The notes under the pieces were generated by a model. That model did no database searches. It was given only the letters and a program-made list of their open reading frames with translations, and was not told where the DNA came from. Shown in pieces: positions 48,926-57,936 of a stretch of 64,000 nucleotides of DNA. Numbering within the stretch: the stretch's first letter is position 1; every line of letters starts with the position of its first letter. Both the position numbers and the translations under genes were made by a program. The stretch covers positions 124,001 through 188,000 of the forward strand of contig NZ_BOOW01000023.1 of NCBI RefSeq assembly GCF_016863435.1. Reading direction: 5' to 3'. This stretch comes from Sinosporangium siamense. GTDB taxonomy: Bacteria; Actinomycetota; Actinomycetes; Streptosporangiales; Streptosporangiaceae.

Positions 48926-51900
48926 TCAGGGGGTCGTGCCGAAGCGCCAGATTCGCATCTTCGAATCGGCGCCCGAGGAGACGATCGACAACCTGCCGTC
49001 GCCTCCCACCAAGGGCACGATCGACGTCACATCGCCCTTGTGAGCCCTCTCGATCTTCCCGCGCAGCCTGCCGGTCGTGAGATCCCAGACCCTGATCACG
49101 CCGTCGCCGCTACCCGCCACCACCGTCGTCCGGCCGCCGACCTTGATCGTCGTAAGCGCCTGCACGGTGTCCGTCGGTCCCGCGAGGGACTTGCGTGCGG
49201 CCTTGCGTGTGCGGGCGTCCCAGACGCGGATGCCCCGCTCCGCCCCGGCCGAGAGAACGACGGCACGCTTGTCCAGCTTGGTCAGGGCCAGCGTCTCCAC
49301 CGCCCGGGTGTGCGCCGAGTAGACCTTGCCGTAGCGCTTGCCCTTGGCGATGTCCCAGAGGCGCACGGTTTCGTCCCGGCCGCCGGAGAGCAGGACCTGC
49401 TTCTTCTTTTTCACCTCACCCGACGTCAACCAGTTGACCTTGCCCTTGTGCCCGCGCAGCGGCTTGCCGACCGCCTTGCCGGTCTTGAGGTCGTTGAAGC
49501 GGATCATCCCGGAGCGTCCCGCTGTGGCGACCACCGTACGGCCCTTGCGCTTGACCACGGTCAACGCGGTGATGCCGTTCTTTCCCTTGACGGGGGTGAA
49601 CTTGTCCAAGGACTTGCCGTCCGACAGGCGGAAGACCCGCACCGCGCCGTCGCCGCCGCCGCTCACCGCGACCGGCACCTTGCCGCGCTTGGCGGTGACC
49701 ACCACGGACACCGGCCCCCGGTGCCGCGCCTTGGACTCCCACACCATGCGTCCCGTCCGGATGTTCCACTGCTTGAGCTTGCCGTTCTTCCCGCCGGACA
49801 CGACACGATCCTTGCCGCTCATCGCCGAGACGACCCGCACGCCCGACTTGGCCGCCACACGGTGCCCGTAACCGAGCCATTCCATGCCCGTGGGCGACGC
49901 GGCCACGTGAGAGGAGGACGGCTGCGCCGATACGCCGGGCACGGGCACGCCACTGGGAACCGGCGAAGCTCCCGGCATGGCCGCGACGGGGGCGGAGACC
50001 GACGCGTGGGGCGACGGCCCGTGGTTCACGACCCCGCCGGGAGTGGGCCCCTGAGTCACCGTGCCGCCGGGAACGAGGGTCGACGGCGCACTCGGCGAGG
50101 GGGGACCGTTCACCACTCCGCCGGGCGCCACGGTGGCCGGCACGCCGGGCGACGGAGGGATGGCCGCCGACGGACCGGGCGGGCCGCCTGCCACCACTCC
50201 GGGCAGGTCCGTCACCGGTGCACTGGGCGACGGACCGCTGGTCACGACACCGCCGGGTGACTCGGTCGCCTGGACAGCGGGTGCGACGCTCACCGGCGGG
50301 GAGGCCGGGGGCGCGGCGGGGGACATCGGCGGCGCCGAGGCCACGGCCCGTGTGGGAGCCGTGCGGTCGAGGGTCAACCACGCGGGCACCGCGACCACGG
50401 CCGCCACCGCCACGACCCCCGCCAGCAGACCCACCCGCCGCCTGCGCCGGCTACGGCCCTGGGCCGCCGCGGACCCGTGCTCCCCGGCTGAAGAGGCGCC
50501 GTCCTCGTCCGGGCCGCCCGCGGACTTCCCCGCGCGTGCGGCCAGCCCGACCTCGCCCGAGAGAGCACGCGTCCCGGCCGCCTGGATGCCCCGTCCGGCC
50601 CCACGGCCTGCCTTAGGCCCCTTGGACCGGCCCGGCCCCCCGGAGCCCGCTGAGGAGGATTTACGCCCGCCCGGCGACCCGGCGGCACCCGGGGACTTCT
50701 TCGCCGGTCCGCGCTTCGCGGAGGACCTGCCCGCCTCCGAGGAGGCCGCTTCAGGCCCACCGGACGCCTTGTCCTCACCGGAGGACGCGGCCCCACGCCC
50801 GGCGGACGACCCGCCCGCACCGGAGCCGCTCTTGCCGGAGTCATCGCGAGCCTTGGGCGTCTTCGCCCCGGCGCCGCCGGAGGCCGCACCGCTCTTCGCG
50901 CTCCCGGAGCGACCGGACGCTCCTTCCGAGGCTTCCGCCGTACCGCCCGGTCCGCCGGACGCCCCGGCGGCACCCGCGGAGCCGCTACTCGAGGACTTCT
51001 TCGCCGGCCCGCCCCCACTGGACGAGCCGCCCTTGGAGGAGCCTCCGGAGAGCTTGGAAACCGGCTCCGAGCCGCCGGAGGCCACCGAGGATGCCTTCGC
51101 CGTGGATCCTGCGGAAGCCGTCACCGCGGCGCGATCGGAACCCGTCGTGACGGATTCGACATTCGCCCTGCCGGCTGTCGAATCCGCCGAGATACCGGTG
51201 GTCTCGCCACCGACGCCCCCAGACACGCCGACGGTTGCAGCGGCGCTCACCGGCTTCGCGTCACGTGTCGCCGAGCCCGTGGCGGAGGCCGCCCCTGCCC
51301 CTGCTCCGCCGCCGGCACCCGAGCCGTCCTCAGGGCCCTTGGCCAGGTCGTCGACCGAATACGAGCCCATGGTGCGGCCGGGGTTGCGAGTGGAGGCGCG
51401 GGCGGGGCTCTTGGTGGCGGCTCGTGTGGCCCCGGCGCCTTCGAGGGCGGAGAGGACCGTCCCGATGGCCGGGCGTTCCTCAGGGGTCTTGTCGAGACAT
51501 TTGGCGATGATGGGAGGTATGCCAGGGGGCAGGTCGGGTTCGCCGGTGAGGATGCGATCCATGACCTGTTCGACGGATCCGTCGCCGAACGGCGGGCGGC
51601 CCGTGGTCGCGAAGACGATCACCGCCGCCCACGCGAACACGTCGGCCTCGGGGCCGGGGGTCTCCCCCGCGATCTGCTCGGGCGACATGTAGGCGGGTGT
51701 GCCCACGACCGCGCTGAACATCGTGGCCGCCGACTCCAGCGCGCCCGCCAGCCCCACGCCCGTCAGGCAGGGGCCGTCGTCGGTCATCAGTACCTCGCCG
51801 GGCGCGAAGGCGCGGTGCACGCGCCCGTCGGCGTGGAGGGCGGTGAGGGCTCTGGCGGTGCCCGCGGCGAGGACTCGCCGGTCACGGCCGAGCACGGCGC

Positions 51901-52210
51901 CGGCGAGCGGGGAGCCGTCGACCAGGTCGGTGACGATGTACGGCAGGCCGTCTTCCAGGCCCACGTCGATCACATTGGCGACCTGGGGATAGGCGACATC
52001 GCGCAACGGGGTCATCTCGGCAAGGAACCGGTCGCGCCCCTCGTCTGCCAGCCGGAACCGGGCGTGCAGCAGTTTGACCGCCACCTTGGCCCCGTCGGCC
52101 GCCTGGGCGGTGAAAACCGTACCCTGGCGACCGGAGCCAAGACGGCCGGTGACTCGGTAGCCCCCGAGAACGTCGGGGTCACCCGTCCGTATCGGGCGAA
52201 CGGGCGGCAT
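48926..52210 (-). CDS. receptor pseudokinase with C-terminal WD40 beta-propeller
   Basis: This 1094-residue protein has an N-terminal Hanks-type kinase fold (about 15-255), a very long Ser/Gly/Ala/Lys/Pro-rich linker, one transmembrane segment (VGLLAGVVAVAAVVAVPAWL), a Pro-rich stalk and seven WD40-like blades (LKQWN, VRVFR, IRFND, VRLWD, IRVWD, IRVWD, MRIWR). The glycine loop and ATP-site K46 (VAVKLL) remain. The catalytic loop reads VHRAFAPGEV instead of HRDxKPxN, so the proton-acceptor Asp (A134), the Lys (A136) and the metal-binding Asn (E139) are gone. DFG is GVG (G151). It should therefore be catalytically dead. GAGGAGG supports the start at 52210. It follows an active kinase-WD40 gene by 90 bp. 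Confidence 0.88.
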   Translation of the reverse strand: MPPVRPIRTGDPDVLGGYRVTGRLGSGRQGTVFTAQAADGAKVAVKLLHARFRLADEGRDRFLAEMTPLRDVAYPQVANVIDVGLEDGLPYIVTDLVDGSPLAGAVLGRDRRVLAAGTARALTALHADGRVHRAFAPGEVLMTDDGPCLTGVGLAGALESAATMFSAVVGTPAYMSPEQIAGETPGPEADVFAWAAVIVFATTGRPPFGDGSVEQVMDRILTGEPDLPPGIPPIIAKCLDKTPEERPAIGTVLSALEGAGATRAATKSPARASTRNPGRTMGSYSVDDLAKGPEDGSGAGGGAGAGAASATGSATRDAKPVSAAATVGVSGGVGGETTGISADSTAGRANVESVTTGSDRAAVTASAGSTAKASSVASGGSEPVSKLSGGSSKGGSSSGGGPAKKSSSSGSAGAAGASGGPGGTAEASEGASGRSGSAKSGAASGGAGAKTPKARDDSGKSGSGAGGSSAGRGAASSGEDKASGGPEAASSEAGRSSAKRGPAKKSPGAAGSPGGRKSSSAGSGGPGRSKGPKAGRGAGRGIQAAGTRALSGEVGLAARAGKSAGGPDEDGASSAGEHGSAAAQGRSRRRRRVGLLAGVVAVAAVVAVPAWLTLDRTAPTRAVASAPPMSPAAPPASPPVSVAPAVQATESPGGVVTSGPSPSAPVTDLPGVVAGGPPGPSAAIPPSPGVPATVAPGGVVNGPPSPSAPSTLVPGGTVTQGPTPGGVVNHGPSPHASVSAPVAAMPGASPVPSGVPVPGVSAQPSSSHVAASPTGMEWLGYGHRVAAKSGVRVVSAMSGKDRVVSGGKNGKLKQWNIRTGRMVWESKARHRGPVSVVVTAKRGKVPVAVSGGGDGAVRVFRLSDGKSLDKFTPVKGKNGITALTVVKRKGRTVVATAGRSGMIRFNDLKTGKAVGKPLRGHKGKVNWLTSGEVKKKKQVLLSGGRDETVRLWDIAKGKRYGKVYSAHTRAVETLALTKLDKRAVVLSAGAERGIRVWDARTRKAARKSLAGPTDTVQALTTIKVGGRTTVVAGSGDGVIRVWDLTTGRLRGKIERAHKGDVTSIVPLVGGDGRLSIVSSGADSKMRIWRFGTTP

Positions 52211-52300
52211 GAGCGCCTCCTCGGCACAGACCATGAGAAACATCAGGCTTGAATTTGGGTCCACACAATACGCCGCAAGACGGGCTTATGCCGCCCAGGC

Positions 52301-54721
52301 TTAGGATGCCGGAGCCGCGCTCTTCAGATCCCAGAGTTTGATCTTTCTGTCCTTCCCCGCCGAAAGGACGAGAGTGCGCCCGTCGACCGTGATCACCGAC
52401 ACGGAGTAGACACCGCCCTTGTGCGCCTTCCTGGCCTTGCCGACCTGCTTGCGCTTGGCGGGGTCCCAGACGCGCACGGTGCCGTCGGTGCCGCCGGACA
52501 CGAGGAACGATCGTCCGAGGAGCTCGCCGAAGGCCAGCGAGTAGACGTTGCCCTTGTGACCACTGAGCGGCTTCCCTAGGTTCTTGCGGCTCTTGGGGTT
52601 CCACAGGCGGATCTTCCGGTCCTTGCCGCCCGAGGCGACGACCGTGGTGCCGTCGACCTTCCCGACGGCCACCGAGAAGACCGCACGCTTGTGGCCTCCG
52701 TAGGCTTTGCCGTACTTCTTGCGTTTGGCAAGATCCCACATTCGCAGGGTCTTGTCCTCACTCGCGGAGATCACGATGTCGCGTTTGCCGACGCGGGCGA
52801 AGGCGAGCCAGTTCACGTCCCGGCGGTGTGCCTGGACGGTCCAGACCAGGCGGCGGGTGCGGAGGTTCCACACGCGCAGCATGCCGTCGCCGTCGCCTGA
52901 GACCGCGAGCCACTTGCCCTTGACCTTGCCGATCGCCACCGCGAACACCGCGATCGGGTGCGAGCCGAGGCGGACGCCCTTGCGCTTCTTGAGGTCCCAG
53001 AGCCGGACCGAATGGTCGTATCCCCCGGTCACCGCCACCGGCTTGCCCTTGACCACGGCGGTGGCCACCGCGTAGACCTCGCCCCGGTGGCCGCGCATGG
53101 TGCTCGTCTTCTTGCGCTTGCCGGCGTCCCACAGGCGCAACGTGCCGTCCTGCCCGGCCGACACCAGGGCCTGTCTCTTGCCGATCTCGATCTTCGCCAC
53201 CGACTGCACGGGCTTCTTGTGGCCGCGCATCGACTTGCCGCGCTGACCGCTGATCTCGGGGACCGCGGCCGGCACCGGCACGACGGCCCGCACGTCCGGG
53301 CCGCCGGTGGGGGTGGGGACCGGGGTAACCGGGGTGACCGGGGTGACCGGGGTGACCGGAGAGACCGCGGGCACCGGCGGCGAGTACGGCGGAGCCGACG
53401 GCCTGGCCGACGCCGTCGACTCGGCGATGCTGGTGCTGCTCGTGGGCTCCTCCCGGAAAGCCCCCGGCACGACGAACAGTACGGCTGCCGCCAGCACGAG
53501 AGCCGCGCTGAGCGCCCCGCCCACAGCGAGCGCCCGGCGGCGGCGCGCCGGGCCGCGTTCCTCGGGGTCGGCCTTGAAGAGCGCGTCCGGCCCTTCCTGT
53601 GCGGTGCCCGGGGGTGTGGCCCTGTAGGTGCGGGTGTGGGCGGGAGGTTGCGGGGGGCTCATCGGGTAGGGCGGGGCGAATCGCTTCGGCGGCTCGGCGG
53701 GGGCGGCCGGAGGCGGGGGAAGGGCCGGGCCGCCGGACGGGCTCACCCAGGGCGAGGCGGCCGGGGCGGGCCTGTCCGCGGGCGCGGGTTGTTCGCCTTG
53801 TTCACCGGAGGAGAGAGCACGCGGGTCGGCCGCCATCTGCGATCCGACGGTCAGCGAACGCTCCAGATCCCCGTCGTCTTCCTGCGGGGTGACGACGGGG
53901 ATGGGAAGCTCGTCGTGTTCGGCGAGGAGCTGGAAGAGCGCCTCGGCGGCGGTGGGGCGGTCCTCGGGGCGTTTGCCGAGACACGACTGCACGATGGGGC
54001 GGAGCCGGCCGGGGAGGCTGGAGACATCGGGCTCCTCGTTGATCACCCGGTAGATCACCGCGGGCAGGCTGTCCTGGCCGAACGCCGGGCGGCCGGAGGC
54101 CGCGAAGACCATCGTGATCGCCCAGCTGAACATGTCGCTGGGCGGCCCCACCCGCTGCCCCGCCACCTGCTCGGGCGACATGTACGCCGGTGTGCCGAGC
54201 ACACCGCCGGTCAGCGTCGCCGCCGAGTCGAGCGCACGCGCGATGCCGAAGTCGATCACTCTTGGTCCGTCGGGCCCGATCAGCACGTTGCTGGGTTTGA
54301 AGTCCCGGTGCACGATGCCGGCGCGGTGGATGGCCGCGAGGGCGGTCACCGTGCCCACCGCGAGCCGATAGAGCGCGCCGCCGGACCGCGGGCCCTCAAG
54401 CTGCACCACACGTTGCAGGGACACGCCTTCGACGAGTTCGCTCACGATGTAGGGGCGTTCGCCGTCCATGTAGGCGCCGAGCACCTGGGCGGTGCAGAAC
54501 TGGGCGACTCTGCGGGCGGCGGCCACCTCGCGCAGGAAACGTTCGACGTCGATGCCGGGCTCGTCGAGCCTGGTGTTGAGCAGTTTGATGGCGACAGGCG
54601 AGCCGTCTGGCGTTTCAGCCGCGTAGACGACGCCCTGTGCGCCTTCGCCCAGCCGTCCGGTGATCCGGTGGGCACCGAGCGTCTGAGGGTCGCCGGGCCT
54701 GAGCGGCATTCTCTCCGGCAC
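52301..54721 (-). CDS. receptor serine/threonine kinase with C-terminal WD40 beta-propeller
   Basis: This 806-residue PknB-like kinase has a catalytic domain (about 15-275) with GRLGEGAQGVVY, K46, an intact catalytic loop IVHRDFKPSNVL (D140), DFG (D157) and GTPAYMSPEQV. After a Pro-rich linker and one transmembrane helix (LAVGGALSAALVLAAAVLFVV) and a TPVTP stalk come seven WD40 blades, each ending in LRLWD-type motifs. The kinase is inside and the propeller outside, so the propeller may sense an envelope ligand. The GTG start at 54721 has AAGGGA upstream; ATG 54709 is an alternative. It is upstream partner of the pseudokinase gene. Confidence 0.92.
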   Translation of the reverse strand: MPERMPLRPGDPQTLGAHRITGRLGEGAQGVVYAAETPDGSPVAIKLLNTRLDEPGIDVERFLREVAAARRVAQFCTAQVLGAYMDGERPYIVSELVEGVSLQRVVQLEGPRSGGALYRLAVGTVTALAAIHRAGIVHRDFKPSNVLIGPDGPRVIDFGIARALDSAATLTGGVLGTPAYMSPEQVAGQRVGPPSDMFSWAITMVFAASGRPAFGQDSLPAVIYRVINEEPDVSSLPGRLRPIVQSCLGKRPEDRPTAAEALFQLLAEHDELPIPVVTPQEDDGDLERSLTVGSQMAADPRALSSGEQGEQPAPADRPAPAASPWVSPSGGPALPPPPAAPAEPPKRFAPPYPMSPPQPPAHTRTYRATPPGTAQEGPDALFKADPEERGPARRRRALAVGGALSAALVLAAAVLFVVPGAFREEPTSSTSIAESTASARPSAPPYSPPVPAVSPVTPVTPVTPVTPVPTPTGGPDVRAVVPVPAAVPEISGQRGKSMRGHKKPVQSVAKIEIGKRQALVSAGQDGTLRLWDAGKRKKTSTMRGHRGEVYAVATAVVKGKPVAVTGGYDHSVRLWDLKKRKGVRLGSHPIAVFAVAIGKVKGKWLAVSGDGDGMLRVWNLRTRRLVWTVQAHRRDVNWLAFARVGKRDIVISASEDKTLRMWDLAKRKKYGKAYGGHKRAVFSVAVGKVDGTTVVASGGKDRKIRLWNPKSRKNLGKPLSGHKGNVYSLAFGELLGRSFLVSGGTDGTVRVWDPAKRKQVGKARKAHKGGVYSVSVITVDGRTLVLSAGKDRKIKLWDLKSAAPAS

Positions 54722-54911
54722 GTATGTCCCTTCCCCCTACTCCAGAGCGTGAATACGTCCGCCCCCGCCGCTCTGCTGCGAACAAAGATACGCAAGGATC
54801 GCATATCCTCAAAGATCAACTCTCTTCACATTTATTAGTCATAAGTGGCTAGCGCTCAGTCAACATCGGATAATCGTGGGACTCTGACCTCTACATCGCG
54901 TGGAGCCCCTC

Positions 54912-55604
54912 ATGCGCCGACAGTTCGGCACTCTCATCGGCATTGGGCTGATAGCCCCACTTGCCGTCGCCACGATGCCTGTCGCAGCCTTCGCGGCCTC
55001 ACCTACCAGGGCGGTAGGTGCTACATCGAGCGCTAAAGCACCCTTTTCCAAGTTCAAAGTCGACCTGAGATGGACAAAAGCCACCAAACGCGGCGGAAAG
55101 CTGACATACGCCATTCGCGCCACGAATCTGGGTCCCCACACCGCCGACTACTTCTGGATCGGCGGGTACGTGCCGAACGGTGTCGTGCCGACCCTCTACT
55201 GGGAGGCCGCCAAAGGCACGACGTGCACCTGGGAAGGGCGCTTGTTCTGGTGCTTCACCCCCAATGTCCTCGCCAAGGGGCAGAGCGAGTGGCTTAACTT
55301 CCGCGTCACCATGAAGAAGGGCACCAAGGGCACCGCCGTCGCCAAGCTCGGCGTCGTGGCCTTCGACGTGCCCCAGGGCGCCCACACCCTGAGCAAGGAG
55401 GAGATCAAGGACCTCAACCTCAAGGGCCACTACTACCTGAAGACGGCCAAGAGCACGATCATCACCCCGCCGCCCCCGCGCCGGCCCGGCAAGAAGCGGC
55501 CCCCCGCGCCGCCGCCCCCGCCGCCGCAGCCGCCGAAGCCCAAGTGGAACCCGCCGCCGATCAAGAGCGGCACGCCCGAGCGGAACGAGAAGAAAGACAC
55601 CTGA
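54912..55604 (+). CDS. secreted DUF11-like domain protein with Pro-rich tail
   Basis: This 230-residue protein has a signal peptide (RRQFGTLIGIGLIAPLAVATMPVAAFA) and an Ig-like/DUF11-type domain (about 45-175). The domain contains GGKLTYAIRATNLGPHTADYF and a pair of cysteines (TTCTW, FWCFT). A Pro/Lys-rich tail (PPPPRRPGKKRPPAPPPPPP) may span the cell wall. GGAG stands 6 nt before the ATG at 54912. A paralogue lies at 59316-59885. It is divergent from the kinase-WD40 pair. No sortase motif is present. Confidence 0.82.
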   Translation: MRRQFGTLIGIGLIAPLAVATMPVAAFAASPTRAVGATSSAKAPFSKFKVDLRWTKATKRGGKLTYAIRATNLGPHTADYFWIGGYVPNGVVPTLYWEAAKGTTCTWEGRLFWCFTPNVLAKGQSEWLNFRVTMKKGTKGTAVAKLGVVAFDVPQGAHTLSKEEIKDLNLKGHYYLKTAKSTIITPPPPRRPGKKRPPAPPPPPPQPPKPKWNPPPIKSGTPERNEKKDT

Positions 55605-55622
55605 CCGGCCCCCGGCCGGGGG

Positions 55623-56345
55623 TCAGGCCAGACCGTAACGCACCGCGTAGAGCGCGGCCTGGGTGCGGTCCTGCACGCCGAGTTTCATCAGCACATTGGA
55701 CACGTGGGTCTTGACCGTCTTCTCGGCGACGGTCAGCTCACGGGCGATCTCACGATTGGAACGGCCGAGCGCGATCAAGGCAAGCACCTCGCGCTCACGG
55801 TCGGTGAGCGGGGCGACCGGCCACTCCTCCCCCCGGCGAGCGGCCTCCACCGCGCCACCACCCGGCCCACCCGGCGGCGGACTCGTCAACACCGCGGAGG
55901 CGGCCTCAGGGGCCAGCAGCACCTGGCCCCCGTGGACGGCCCGGATCGCGTGGACGAGCGCCGGAGGATCGACATCCTTGTAAAGGAACCCCGCGGCCCC
56001 CGCACGCATGGCGGGCACCACGTCCCCCCGATCACTCACCGACGTCAGCACGAGCACCCGCGTGCCACCGCCGCACCCGGGCGCCTCCGGGCCCTGAGAC
56101 CTGTCCGGGGCCGGACTCCCACCGGCCGCCGCGAGGGCCGACAGAGCCCCGAGACCGTCGAGCACGGGCATCTTGAGATCCAGGAGCAGCACATCGGGCG
56201 CGAGTGACTCCACCAGCGCGACGGCCTCGGCTCCGTTCGCCGCCTCACCGACGACTTCGATGTCATCCTGGAGGTCCAGGAAGGTCCGCAGCCCCTCCCG
56301 CACAATCGGGTGATCGTCCGCGATCAACACCCGGATCACCGGCAT
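55623..56345 (-). CDS. NarL/FixJ-family response regulator with an unusual insert
   Basis: This 240-residue regulator has a receiver domain with D10-D11, phospho-acceptor D56 (LLLDLKMP) and FLYKD. A Gly/Pro-rich insertion of about 20 residues (GGSPAPDRSQGPEAPGCGGG) sits just before the beta4 strand VLVLTS, where canonical receivers have a short loop. The linker is also Pro-rich, and the LuxR helix-turn-helix (PLTDREREVLALIALGRSNREIARELTVAEKTVKTHV) is complete. GGAGG precedes the ATG. It is downstream of the GAF histidine kinase in the same direction and is its likely partner. Confidence 0.92.
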   Translation of the reverse strand: MPVIRVLIADDHPIVREGLRTFLDLQDDIEVVGEAANGAEAVALVESLAPDVLLLDLKMPVLDGLGALSALAAAGGSPAPDRSQGPEAPGCGGGTRVLVLTSVSDRGDVVPAMRAGAAGFLYKDVDPPALVHAIRAVHGGQVLLAPEAASAVLTSPPPGGPGGGAVEAARRGEEWPVAPLTDREREVLALIALGRSNREIARELTVAEKTVKTHVSNVLMKLGVQDRTQAALYAVRYGLA

Positions 56346-56544
56346 GTGCCCTCCATCGACGTCGCCCCTTCCCATCCCGCCCGGGCCGGAGACCGTCCCC
56401 CTCACACACCCGAACCTGCCCGCCAGGCCACCAGGCGACTTCAACAAATCTCCCCCCGCCGTCCTTCCCCGTAGCCGACTACAGGGGCTCATGCGGCCGT
56501 CCGACCGGCCCCCCAATTCGTTCACCCGCCTGGCACACCACCCG

Positions 56545-56613
56545 CTCACGCGCGGACACCGGGGTGAGAGCACGCGAGCCGAGGTTCTCCTCACACGCGG
56601 ACACCGGGGTGAG
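56545..56613. repeat. 24-bp direct repeat (two copies, 45 bp apart) between kinase and regulator genes
   Basis: CTCACGCGCGGACACCGGGG followed by TGAG at 56545-56568 recurs at 56590-56613 with one change. Each copy ends in inverted CTCAC/GTGAG halves. The location just downstream of the kinase gene and upstream of the regulator gene would suit a regulator-binding site. Confidence 0.7.
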
Positions 56614-56631
56614 CCGCGGGGGCCGGGGGGC

Positions 56632-57810
56632 TCACGTGAGGGTGGTGGGGAGTCCGGTGAGGTGGTCGTTGGGGTGGACGAAGTGCACCGCGGTGCCTTT
56701 GCCCGGTGCGGACGTGACGCGCAGGCGGCCGCCGACAGCCTCGGCGCGGTCGGCCATGGAGGCGAGGCCGAGCCCGCAGGTGGCGCCGATCGCGGGGTCG
56801 AAGCCTTTGCCGTCGTCGCGGACCTGGAGGACGAGCCCGGCGTCGCCCGTGGTGAGGGTGACCTCGACGGTGCCGGCGCCGGAGTGGCGGAGGGCGTTGT
56901 GCAGGGCCTCCTGGGCGACGCGGAGCACCGCGATCTCCACCTCGGGCTCGATCTCGCAGGTCGCCTCGGACTCGAAGACGAGGCAGATGGGGTGCAGCAC
57001 GTCGAGCAGGCCCACGTGTTTGCGCAGGGTCTCGACCAGGCCGTGGCGGGCGAGCTCGGCCGGGCGGAGCTCGACGATCACGGCGCGCAGCTCGGCCAGG
57101 GCCTCGCCGGCGAGGCGCTGCACCCGGTCGAGCTCGGTGAGGGCACGCCCGGTGTCGCTGTGGAGGAGCGCGGCGGCCGACTGGGCGGTGAGCCGGAGTG
57201 AGAACAGCTTCTGGGTGACCGCGTCGTGCAGCTCGCGCGCCATGCGTTTGCGCTCCTCGACGAGCGTCAGCTCTCGCGACCGCTCGTAGAGCCGGGCGTT
57301 GATCAGCGCGATGGCGGCGTGCCCGGCGAAGAGCGTGAGGAGCTCCTCGTCGGCCTCGCTGAAGCCGCCCTGCGCCTGCCGCTTGTTGGCGAGGAAGATG
57401 ATGCCGAGCACCTGGTCGCCGTCGAGGATCGGCACACCGAGGAAGTCTTTGAGCACGGGATGCGCGTCGGGCCAGCCCTCGAAACGAGGATCTTGCCGGA
57501 TGTCGCTCACCCGCGTCGGGCGCGTGTCGCGCAACATCGCGGCCAGCATGCCGTGCTGGCGGGGCAGCGGGCCGATCGCCTCCCACTGCCGGTCGCTGAT
57601 GCCCTCGGCGACGAACTCGGCGAAGGACCCGCTCTCGTCGGGCACCCCGAGCGCGGCATAACGCGCGTTGAGCAACTGCCCGGCCGAGCGCACGATGACC
57701 TGAAGCACCTCGCGCATCGACAAGTGCCGGGTGACGGCGAGCACGGCGGCACTCACCGCGTGCAGCACCGCCCTTGGGTCCTCGTCGGCCCCAGCCCCCT
57801 CCGCCGTCAT
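56632..57810 (-). CDS. soluble GAF-domain histidine kinase (DevS/NreB-like)
   Basis: This 392-residue kinase has no transmembrane segment. A GAF domain (about 30-170, with DFLGVPILDGDQVLGIIFLANK) precedes the HisKA_3 helix, where the phospho-acceptor is H195 in ERKRMARELHDAVTQKLFSLRL. The HATPase domain has VAQEALHNALRHSGAG and VRDDGKGFDP. GAF kinases of this type sense small ligands, heme-bound gases or redox state; no heme-ligand motif can be assigned by eye. ATG 57810 is chosen although GAGGGG is only 1 nt away; GTG 57816 is an alternative. Confidence 0.9.
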   Translation of the reverse strand: MTAEGAGADEDPRAVLHAVSAAVLAVTRHLSMREVLQVIVRSAGQLLNARYAALGVPDESGSFAEFVAEGISDRQWEAIGPLPRQHGMLAAMLRDTRPTRVSDIRQDPRFEGWPDAHPVLKDFLGVPILDGDQVLGIIFLANKRQAQGGFSEADEELLTLFAGHAAIALINARLYERSRELTLVEERKRMARELHDAVTQKLFSLRLTAQSAAALLHSDTGRALTELDRVQRLAGEALAELRAVIVELRPAELARHGLVETLRKHVGLLDVLHPICLVFESEATCEIEPEVEIAVLRVAQEALHNALRHSGAGTVEVTLTTGDAGLVLQVRDDGKGFDPAIGATCGLGLASMADRAEAVGGRLRVTSAPGKGTAVHFVHPNDHLTGLPTTLT

Positions 57811-57936
57811 ACCCCTCACGATAGACGCCGCCACCGACGAAAACACCCGCCCTGCGACCTGGTGCAGACGTCCTAGGTCCAACTGCCGAGTGCCCGGCCG
57901 ATGCGCGGTTGACCTCGCGCTTCGTACGGTCGTGGC

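Noticed and set aside
50061-51692. 543-codon plus-strand frame opposite the pseudokinase linker
   Set aside because: Pro/Ala-rich antisense of the Ser/Gly/Ala linker; no ribosome-binding site and no domain. The minus-strand kinase and WD40 motifs fix the real frame.
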